From assembly GCA_031362405.1 (NCBI GenBank), contig JANLSO010000094.1:1-18963 (forward strand): DNA of 18,963 bases, written 5' to 3'. The notes under the pieces were generated by a model. The model did no database searches, had not been told where the DNA came from, and saw only the letters and a program-made list of their open reading frames with translations. Below are positions 5,890-12,765 of the stretch, piece by piece. Each line of letters starts with the position of its first letter. The stretch's first letter is position 1. The stretch comes from JANLSO01 sp031362405. GTDB taxonomy: Bacteria; Actinomycetota; Thermoleophilia; Miltoncostaeales; Miltoncostaeaceae. Both the position numbers and the translations under genes were made by a program.

Positions 5890-6262
5890 GGTCACGACCA
5901 GAAGCGGCCCGAAGACCCCGCCCTTCCGGCGGGGGCACGTGCACCGCGGGCGACTCCGCACACACCGAAGATCAGCACGAAGGTGCCCGGGGCCTCGGCG
6001 AAGGCGGCCTGTTCGAGATTGACCTCGGGGCCCTCGTGTACGACGCCGAATCCGTTGCCGAGCTCGATCGCCCGCTGGCCGAAGGCCAGCCGCCTGCAAA
6101 CGACTCCGCTGTCGCCCCCCCACGAGGTTCGCCACCGATGCCCCGCCGCCAATGACGCCGCCGCGGCGCGGGGGCCGACCGACCGCGATGTCCTACCAGC
6201 AGCGCCGTGCCGAGCGCCTCGGTGGCCATGCGTTGGCGGAGAGAGTGCTCCGTGATGGCCAT
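5890..6262 (-). pseudogene. Degraded aquaporin/MIP-family channel
   Basis: Three minus-strand frames carry pieces in the right order. The first, from 6262, is MAITEHSLRQRMATEALGTA-LLV, like the start of MIP channels. The second, around 6115-6160, is GGVIGGGASVANLVGG. The third, down to about 5895, contains QRAIELGNGFGVVHEGPEV, AFAEAPGTFVLIFGVCGVA and RAPAGRAG, like the second half of bacterial aquaporins. The pore NPA motifs are absent and frameshifts separate the pieces, so no channel can be made. It lies beyond and on the same strand as the ArsC-like gene. Aquaporins and arsenate reductases often share ars operons in actinobacteria, which supports the call. The resemblance is partial and needs a profile search. 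Confidence 0.45.
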
Positions 6263-6379
6263 CTGCGGCCACTCCCCGCTGTCGCTGCGCCTGCGTGGAG
6301 ACGCGGGACGGCCATACCCGCATCGACACAGACAAGCACGACCCGCGGGAGGCCTCGTTACGGCGCGGCGATCGCGTGC

Positions 6380-6739
6380 CTATGCGGTGAGAAGGGCGTG
6401 GATGCGTTCCTTGGGACGACCGATGATGGCCCGATCGCCGCGGACCACGATGGGACGCTGCAGGAGCATCTTGCACGCGACGAGCAGATCGGCCACCGAC
6501 TCCGGAGTGGTGTAGTCACCCGGGTTCAGCTCAAGCTTCTTGAAGAGGCTATCCTTGCGCACGAGATCGGCGATGGGATCCTCTACGTGCTCGGCGATCC
6601 ACAGCAGGGTCGCACGATCGGGCGGCGTCTTTTGGTAGACGATGACGTCCGCGTCGAAACCGAGTTCCCCGGCGATCCGCACCGCGTGCTTCGACGAGGG
6701 GCAGTTCGGGTTGTGATAAACCCGGATCTTCTCGCCCAT
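6380..6739 (-). CDS. ArsC-family arsenate reductase-like protein
   Basis: A 119-residue cytoplasmic protein. ATG 6739 is preferred because the 24 residues upstream in the longer frame are not conserved-looking. The thioredoxin-like fold begins IRVYHNPNCPSSKHAV, with Cys13 in the position of the catalytic Cys12 of the E. coli plasmid-type ArsC. The three arginines that bind arsenate in that enzyme also have counterparts, R61 (DLVRKD), R95 (LLQRPIVV) and R108 (IIGRPKERI), each shifted by exactly one residue. This supports glutaredoxin-coupled or mycothiol-coupled reduction of arsenate to arsenite over a Spx-type regulator. It is divergent from kup, with a 237-bp shared upstream region, and precedes the aquaporin remnant. 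Confidence 0.82.
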   Translation of the reverse strand: MGEKIRVYHNPNCPSSKHAVRIAGELGFDADVIVYQKTPPDRATLLWIAEHVEDPIADLVRKDSLFKKLELNPGDYTTPESVADLLVACKMLLQRPIVVRGDRAIIGRPKERIHALLTA

Positions 6740-6976
6740 GGCCGGAGATCCTACGGATGAAACCGGGTCGTCGGCACCGTTGCTACGGCGCTCGTGTTCG
6801 GTGTTTGCCACAGCAGCCGCGCGACGGCACCGCCATCGCGCTCAGAGAACTCTCTGCGGGTGTCGTTGCTCGAACCGGCCGCCAGCGTTACCCGGCGCTG
6901 GTGTCGAGCCCCCGTCGCTGCGTCGCCCAGGTGTAGCCTCCCCCGCTGTCCGCGGCCCCGTCCGACAAAGGTCTTC

Positions 6977-8887
6977 TTGAGCGAGCAATCACACGGCACT
7001 GCTGCGCGCCCCGCGACCGTCGGGCTGACCCTGGCGGCGCTCGGGGTGGTCTTCGGGGACATCGGCACCAGCCCGCTCTACGCCATGAAAGAGGTGTTCA
7101 GCGGTGCCCACGATCTCGCGCCCGACCCCTCCCGGGTCTACGGCGTGATTTCACTCATTTTCTGGGCGCTGATGATCATCGTCACCCTCAAGTACGTGGC
7201 GCTCATCATGCGCGCCAACAACGAGGGCGAGGGCGGAATCATGGCCCTTGTCGCGCTGGTGAAGCGGACGCCCGCCTCGGCGGGGGTGAGCGCCACGTTG
7301 ATACTTCTGGGAATCTTCGGTGCCTCGCTCTTCTACGGCGACGGCATGATCACCCCCGCGATCTCGGTGCTGTCGGCCGTCGAAGGCCTTGAGGTGGCGG
7401 CCCCCGGCATCGAATCGCTCGTGGTGCCGATCGCGCTGGTGATCATCACCGGGTTGTTCATGGTGCAGCGCTACGGCACCGGCGCGGTGGGAGTCTTCTT
7501 CGGGCCGGTGATGCTCGTGTGGTTCACCGTGCTGTCGGTTCTCGGCATCGGTCAGATCGTCCAGCACCCCGGGATCCTGCAGGCGCTGTCACCGACGTAC
7601 GCGGTTCAGTTCTTCCTCGACAACGGGGTGACGGCGTTCCTCGCCCTGGGGTCGGTTGTCCTGGCGGTGACCGGGGCCGAGGCCCTCTACGCCGATATGG
7701 GGCACTTCGGGCGCCCGGCGATCACGCGGGCGTGGCTCTTCCTGGCCTTCCCTGCGCTGCTTTTGAATTACATGGGTCAGGGGGCGCTGTTGATCTCCGA
7801 CCCGGCGAGCGCCGACAACCCGTTTTACCGACTGGCCCCGAGCTGGGGTCAGCTCCCGCTGGTGGTACTGGCCACCGCGGCGACGATCGTGGCGTCACAG
7901 GCCGTGATCTCCGGTGCGTTCTCGGTCACCCGCCAGGCGATTCAGCTCGGCTTTCTGCCGCGCATGTCGATCAAGCACACCTCTGCTTCGGAAGCCGGGC
8001 AGGTCTACGTACCGGCGATCAACTGGCTGCTGTTTGTCGCCGTCGCCGCTTTGGTCGTGGGCTTTCGGTCATCGTCGAACCTGGCCTCCGCCTATGGAAT
8101 TGCCGTCACGGCAACCCTGGCGATCGACACGGTCCTGGCTTTCTTCGTGATCCGCAAGATGTGGCACAAGCCGCTGTGGATGACCATCGGCGGGGCGGTG
8201 GGATTCCTGGTCGTGGACCTCGCGTTCTTCGCCGCGAATACGACGAAGATCCTTCATGGAGGCTGGTTTCCGATCGCGATGGGGATCGTCGCGTTCACCC
8301 TGCTGTCGACCTGGTGGACCGGGCGCCGCCTCGCCCTGCGACGCCTCGCCGACCGCGAGATGCCGCTCGACAAGTTCCTCAAGGTCATGCGCGCTCAGCA
8401 GGCCCGCGGTCTGCCGGGCGTCGCGGTCATCCGCGTTCCCGGCACCGCGGTCTACCTGACCGCCGTCGACGGTGGCACCCCGATGCCCCTGAACCGCAAC
8501 ATCGAGCATAACCACGTCTTGCACCAACACGTGGTGCTGTTCACGTTCATCGTAAAGGGCATCCCGCGCGTCAGCGACGACGACCGCCTCGAGATCACCA
8601 ACCTCGGTCAGGGGATCGTCCGCGTCGTCGCCTCGTACGGCTTTCAGGAGCAGCCGGATGTGCCGGCGGTCATGCGGCTGGCCGCCGCCCAGGGCCTCGA
8701 CATCGACGCCGAGCACGCCTCGTACTTCCTCAGCCACGTGACGCTCAACCCCGTCGACGCAGACGGCATGGCGCTCTGGCGCAAACGGATCTTCGCCGCC
8801 ATGAGCAAGAACTCGTTCCGGGCCTCGACCTTTCTCGGCATCCCGTCCGACCAGGTGGTCGAGGTGGGTACGCAGGTCGATATCTGA
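6977..8887 (+). CDS. kup: Kup-family potassium uptake transporter
   Basis: A 636-residue inner-membrane protein. TTG 6977 is chosen because AAAGG at 6967-6971 lies 5 nt before it and the first conserved block follows directly; the longer frame from 6794 adds an arginine-rich, unlikely leader. The signature VFGDIGTSPLYAMKEVF lies near residue 30. About twelve membrane helices follow, including YGDGMITPAISVLSAVEGLE and LNYMGQGALLISDPAS. A hydrophilic C-terminal domain of about 170 residues completes it (LHQHVVLFTFIVKGIPRV, then ASYFLSHVTLNP). Kup proteins import K+ with protons. Family length is about 620-700, so it appears complete. The metal-sensor gene starts 31 bp downstream. Confidence 0.96.
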   Translation: MSEQSHGTAARPATVGLTLAALGVVFGDIGTSPLYAMKEVFSGAHDLAPDPSRVYGVISLIFWALMIIVTLKYVALIMRANNEGEGGIMALVALVKRTPASAGVSATLILLGIFGASLFYGDGMITPAISVLSAVEGLEVAAPGIESLVVPIALVIITGLFMVQRYGTGAVGVFFGPVMLVWFTVLSVLGIGQIVQHPGILQALSPTYAVQFFLDNGVTAFLALGSVVLAVTGAEALYADMGHFGRPAITRAWLFLAFPALLLNYMGQGALLISDPASADNPFYRLAPSWGQLPLVVLATAATIVASQAVISGAFSVTRQAIQLGFLPRMSIKHTSASEAGQVYVPAINWLLFVAVAALVVGFRSSSNLASAYGIAVTATLAIDTVLAFFVIRKMWHKPLWMTIGGAVGFLVVDLAFFAANTTKILHGGWFPIAMGIVAFTLLSTWWTGRRLALRRLADREMPLDKFLKVMRAQQARGLPGVAVIRVPGTAVYLTAVDGGTPMPLNRNIEHNHVLHQHVVLFTFIVKGIPRVSDDDRLEITNLGQGIVRVVASYGFQEQPDVPAVMRLAAAQGLDIDAEHASYFLSHVTLNPVDADGMALWRKRIFAAMSKNSFRASTFLGIPSDQVVEVGTQVDI

Positions 8888-8918
8888 GGCCCAACGGCCG
8901 AGTGATACCTTCACAGGC

Positions 8919-9296
8919 GTGAAGACGTCAACAGCACCGCTCGAGGACGCCCGCGTCTGCGAGGCCGACCGGCTGGCGCACGCGCGCCTGGATCGGGTTC
9001 GGTCATCCCTCCCTGAAGCCGCCGCGTTGGAGCTCGCCGAGACGTTTCGGCTGCTTTCTGATCCGGGCCGGCTGAGGTTGATTGCCGCCCTGCTCGCGAC
9101 GGATGAGCTGTGTGTCTGCGACCTGTCCGACGCGACCGGCCTGTCGCCCACGGCCTGCTCGCACAACCTGCGATTGCTCCGTGGACAACGGCTGGTGCGC
9201 TACCGCAAGCAGGGACGAAACGTCTACTACACGCTGGATGACGACCACATCCGGGTGCTGCTCGCCGTCGCACTGCAGCATGTGAGGCACGCGTGA
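8919..9296 (+). CDS. ArsR/SmtB-family metal sensor, CadC-like repressor
   Basis: A 125-residue winged-helix protein from GTG 8919. The core reads FRLLSDPGRLRLIAALL, then DELCVCDLSDATGLSPTACSHNLRLLRGQRLVRYRKQGRNVYYTL. Cys65 and Cys67 in ELCVCD, with Cys14 near the N terminus, match the alpha3N Cd/Pb/Bi site of staphylococcal CadC. Asp108, His110, His121 and His124 match the alpha5 Zn site with exactly the CadC spacing (2, 11, 3). It should repress its own operon and release DNA on metal binding. No good Shine-Dalgarno precedes GTG, and a TGATAC box 10 bp upstream could give a leaderless mRNA. It overlaps the exporter gene by 4 nt (GTGA). Confidence 0.93.
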   Translation: MKTSTAPLEDARVCEADRLAHARLDRVRSSLPEAAALELAETFRLLSDPGRLRLIAALLATDELCVCDLSDATGLSPTACSHNLRLLRGQRLVRYRKQGRNVYYTLDDDHIRVLLAVALQHVRHA

Positions 9297-10195
9297 CCGG
9301 CGAGCACGAACACACGAGCGCGGTCAGCGCGTCGGGCCGTCACACCCGACCCCTGCTGATTGCGCTCCTTCTGACCGCCGCGTTCATGATCGTGGAGGTC
9401 GTGGTCGGCCTCGCGATCGGCTCGCTTGCACTGATCTCCGACGCCGGCCACATGCTGACCGACGTCGTCGGGCTCGCCATGGCACTTGCCGCGATCCAGG
9501 TGGCTCAGACGCGGCGCTCACCCTCAGCCACGTTCGGTCTCTATCGGCTTGAGGTGCTTGCGGCTCTCGCCAACACGCTCCTACTCTTCGGCGTCGCCGC
9601 CTACGTGCTCTACGAGGCGTGGCAGCGCTTCGGCGACCCGTCAGATGTTTCCGGCGTATGGATGCTCGGGATCGCCATCGTCGGCCTGTGCATCAACATC
9701 ATCTCGTTCATGCTCCTGCGCCGCGGCGCGTCGGAGAGCATCAATGTCCGCGGCGCATCACTGGAGGTCGTGTCCGACCTGCTCGGCTCGCTCGGGGTCA
9801 TCGTCGCCGCGATCGTGCTGATAACGACCGGCTGGTCGTACATCGACCCCATCGTGGGCGTGGCAATCGGGTTGTTCATCCTGCCCCGCGCCTATCGCCT
9901 CGGTCGGGAGGCCCTGCGGGTGCTGCTGCAGGTCGCCCCGGCCGAGATCGATGTCGAGGGCCTGGAAGCGAGCCTGGCTTCGCTACCGGGCGTGTCGCAG
10001 GTGCACGACCTGCACGTATGGACGCTGACCTCGGGTCTGCGGGTTGCCAGTGGCCACCTCGAGATCGCCGCCGGCTCCGACGCGACGCAGCTGCTGACCG
10101 ACGCGACGGCTGTTGTTTCCGGCGCGGGAATTGAGCACGTGACACTTCAAATCGATCCGCACGGATCGGCGCATTCAAAGGCAATGGTGATCTGA
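9293..10195 (+). CDS. CDF-family Zn/Cd efflux transporter (CzcD-like)
   Basis: A 300-residue inner-membrane antiporter from GTG 9293, translationally coupled to the sensor gene by a GTGA overlap. A short His-containing N terminus (EHEHTS) precedes six membrane helices. The helix-2 metal site is SDAGHMLTD, with D50, H53 and D57. Helix 5 has SLEVVSDLLGS, so Glu158 and Asp162 stand where many family members have His and Asp. The C-terminal cytoplasmic domain (about 205-300) has VHDLHVWTLTSGLRVASGHL, the usual metal-sensing fold. It would exchange Zn, Cd or similar ions for protons. The stop overlaps the ATPase start by one base (TGATG). Confidence 0.94.
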   Translation: MTGEHEHTSAVSASGRHTRPLLIALLLTAAFMIVEVVVGLAIGSLALISDAGHMLTDVVGLAMALAAIQVAQTRRSPSATFGLYRLEVLAALANTLLLFGVAAYVLYEAWQRFGDPSDVSGVWMLGIAIVGLCINIISFMLLRRGASESINVRGASLEVVSDLLGSLGVIVAAIVLITTGWSYIDPIVGVAIGLFILPRAYRLGREALRVLLQVAPAEIDVEGLEASLASLPGVSQVHDLHVWTLTSGLRVASGHLEIAAGSDATQLLTDATAVVSGAGIEHVTLQIDPHGSAHSKAMVI

Positions 10196-12705
10196 TGGCG
10201 CCTGCCGCCGTGGTCGAACTCCCGGTGTCGGGGCCCGATGATTGCGTTGCCTGCGCCGACCGGCTGCGCGAGCGGCTCTCGCGCCACCGGGGCGTCGTCG
10301 GCATCGAAGCGGTTCCCGGCAGCGATGCGGTGAGGATCAGCTACGACCCTGACCTCTGCTCGCGCGACTGCCTCGACCGTACGGCCCAGGAACTGCGGCT
10401 CGACCTGGATGGTGGCTACGCGCACCGGCTGTGCCGACTCGACGGCATGGACTGTGCCGATTGCGCGCAGACGATCGAGCGGGCGGTGACCCGTATGGAG
10501 GGCGTGACGAACGTGGCGGTGAGCTTTCCCGCCTCGACGATGCGCGTCGAGTACCAGCCGGGTGTCGTCGACCTCGACCGCATCCACGCGCAGGTCGGCC
10601 GGCTCGGCTACCGCGTCGAGGGCGCAGCCGAGGCGACGGGCTTTCGACGCGTGCTCGCGATCTGGGCAACGAGTAAGCGGACGACACTGCTGGCGGCCAC
10701 GCTGCTGATGGTCGGCCTGATCATCGACCTCGCAACCTCTTCCACGGCGGTTCCGCTCTACGCGGCGGCGGCTCTGGTGGGTGGACTACCCCTCGCGCGC
10801 TCCGGTATCGCGGCGCTGATCGCAACGCGACGGCCCGACATCAATATCCTCATGACGATCGCGGTCATCGGCGCGGCGGCGATCGGCGCATGGCTCGAGG
10901 CGGCCCTGGTCGTTGTGCTTTTCGCGATCGGGGAGTTGCTCGAATCGCGCGCCGTCGATCGGGCGCGGCGCGAGTTGGCGAGCCTCGTCTCACTCGCGCC
11001 AGAGACGGCGCGTGTGCGCCGACGAAGCGGCAGTGGCCCCCTCGCCCTGATGCGGGAGGTCGAGGTCGACATCGCCGACGTCGCCGTCGGTGACATCACC
11101 GTCATCAAACCGGGCGAGCGGATTCCCGTCGACGGTGTCGTGCGCGAGGGAACCTCCGCGGTTGACCAGGCCCCGATCACCGGCGAGTCGACACCGGTCG
11201 ACAAGGCCGTCGACGACACGGTCTTTGCGGGCACGTTGAACGCGCAGGGGCTGCTGCTGGTCGAGGTGACGACCGCGCCGGGCGATACGACGCTCAGCCG
11301 CATCGCCGCGCTCGTCACCGAAGCCCAGGCGCGCAAGTCGCCATCCGAGCGGTGGGTCGATGGTTTCGCGCGCGGGTACACGCCCGCCGTCGTCGGCGTG
11401 GCGGTCGTCGTGGCGGTCGCCCCGTTGCTGTTCTGCGTCGCTTTTTCGACCTCGTTCTACGCCGCCCTCGCGCTGCTGATCCTCGCGTGTCCCTGCGCGC
11501 TGGTGATCTCCACACCGGTCGCGATCGTGTCGGCCCTCGGCCGTGCGTCCGCGGCAGGCGTTCTCGTCAAAGGGGGGGCCCATCTCGAGCAGGCCGCCTC
11601 GGTCCGCGCCGTCGCGTTCGACAAGACCGGCACCCTCACTGAGGGCCGTCCGACCGTCGCCTCGATCGTCGCGCTCGATAGGGATGAGGATGGCCTGCTG
11701 ACCCTTGCGGCGACGCTCGAAGCGGGCTCTGAGCACCCACTGGCCCGGGCGATCGTTCACGAGGCGCGCGATCGCGGTCTGATGACAGGCACGGTTGATG
11801 GCTTCGAGGCCCTGACCGGGCTCGGGGCACGGGGGCAGGTCGATGGTCGCACCCTCACCATCGGCGATCCGCGCCTGTTCCCAGATCTGTCCGCAGCGGT
11901 ACGCGACACCATCGACGCCGTGCAGGCGCGTGCTCAGACGGCTGTCGTGATGGCCGTCAACGACCTTCCGAGTGGAGTGATCGGTATCGCGGACGCACTT
12001 CGCCCAGAGGCGGTCGAGGCGGTCGCCGACCTGCGGCGACTGGGCGTGGGCCCACTCGTGCTGCTGACCGGCGACAACGAGAAGACGGCGACGGCGATCG
12101 CCACCGCAGTGGGCATCGATGACGTCCGCGCAAGCCTGCTGCCGCAGGACAAGTCGGCGGCGATCGCCGAACTCGGAGCCGACGTCGCGATGGTCGGCGA
12201 CGGTGTCAACGATGCGCCCGCGCTGGCCGCATCGAGCATCGGCTTTGCCATGGGCAGTGCCGGCAGCGACACCGCGATCGAGGTCGCCGACGTGGCGATC
12301 ATGGGCGACGACCCGCGCAAGGTCGCCGGACTCATCGGCCTTGCCCGTTGGACGAAGTCGGTGGTGCGTCAGAACATCGCGTTCTCACTCGGGACGAAGG
12401 TGATCGCCGCCGGCATCCTCGCGGCCGGTGCACTGCCGCTCTGGGGCGCCGTGGTCGCCGACGTGGGCGCGAGCCTTATCGTTGTCGGTAACGGGCTCCG
12501 GTTGATCCGCGGTTGCCCCGGTGGATCACTTCGCGGCGCTCCGATGCTCCCGCCCGCCGCGAAACGGGCGTTGCTGAGTACCGAGCGCCGGCAGACCACC
12601 CCGGCCCTCGATCACCCCGGCGACGCATGCTGCAGCCCGATGACCGTGGCGCACGACCACGACGATCACGATCATTCCGGCCCGACAAAGTCGCTGGGGT
12701 CGTAG
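10195..12705 (+). CDS. P1B-type Zn/Cd/Pb-transporting ATPase (ZntA/CadA-like)
   Basis: An 836-residue inner-membrane pump from ATG 10195. It has two N-terminal heavy-metal domains: a divergent one with CVAC (Cys17, Cys20) and extra cysteines in LCSRDC, and a standard one with GMDCADC (Cys87, Cys90). Membrane helices follow, then the ITGEST actuator motif, CPC at 432-434, the phosphorylation site DKTGT (Asp476), SEHPLA of the nucleotide-binding domain and GDGVNDAPALA. The last membrane part has GTKVI and VADVGASLIVVGN, placing the Lys and Asp typical of P1B-2 pumps for divalent Zn, Cd and Pb. The C terminus adds CC at 812-813 and a His/Asp-rich AHDHDDHDHSG tail, a likely extra metal site. It is the third gene of the operon. 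Confidence 0.96.
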   Translation: MAPAAVVELPVSGPDDCVACADRLRERLSRHRGVVGIEAVPGSDAVRISYDPDLCSRDCLDRTAQELRLDLDGGYAHRLCRLDGMDCADCAQTIERAVTRMEGVTNVAVSFPASTMRVEYQPGVVDLDRIHAQVGRLGYRVEGAAEATGFRRVLAIWATSKRTTLLAATLLMVGLIIDLATSSTAVPLYAAAALVGGLPLARSGIAALIATRRPDINILMTIAVIGAAAIGAWLEAALVVVLFAIGELLESRAVDRARRELASLVSLAPETARVRRRSGSGPLALMREVEVDIADVAVGDITVIKPGERIPVDGVVREGTSAVDQAPITGESTPVDKAVDDTVFAGTLNAQGLLLVEVTTAPGDTTLSRIAALVTEAQARKSPSERWVDGFARGYTPAVVGVAVVVAVAPLLFCVAFSTSFYAALALLILACPCALVISTPVAIVSALGRASAAGVLVKGGAHLEQAASVRAVAFDKTGTLTEGRPTVASIVALDRDEDGLLTLAATLEAGSEHPLARAIVHEARDRGLMTGTVDGFEALTGLGARGQVDGRTLTIGDPRLFPDLSAAVRDTIDAVQARAQTAVVMAVNDLPSGVIGIADALRPEAVEAVADLRRLGVGPLVLLTGDNEKTATAIATAVGIDDVRASLLPQDKSAAIAELGADVAMVGDGVNDAPALAASSIGFAMGSAGSDTAIEVADVAIMGDDPRKVAGLIGLARWTKSVVRQNIAFSLGTKVIAAGILAAGALPLWGAVVADVGASLIVVGNGLRLIRGCPGGSLRGAPMLPPAAKRALLSTERRQTTPALDHPGDACCSPMTVAHDHDDHDHSGPTKSLGS

Positions 12706-12719
12706 CGGTCGCGCGCGGC

Positions 12720-12749
12720 GTGGGGCCGACGTCGGCGCGTCGACCCCAC
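12720..12749. terminator. Hairpin between convergent genes
   Basis: GTGGGGCCGAC (12720-12730) pairs with GTCGACCCCAC (12739-12749) with one mismatch and an 8-nt loop. It lies in the 60-bp gap between the ATPase stop and the convergent secreted phosphodiesterase stop, and could serve both. No T tract is present. Confidence 0.5.
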
Positions 12750-12765
12750 CTCATCTCAGGTCACC

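Noticed and set aside
7519..8511. A 330-codon open frame inside kup in another frame
   Set aside because: It is a GC-driven shadow of the clearly conserved kup frame and has no recognisable domain.
8069..9166. A long minus-strand frame antisense to kup and the metal sensor
   Set aside because: Its product is rich in Arg, Asp and His without domains. It overlaps two well-supported genes.
10990..11760. A 256-codon minus-strand frame antisense to the P-type ATPase
   Set aside because: It is a shadow of the ATPase frame, with low-complexity composition and no motif.
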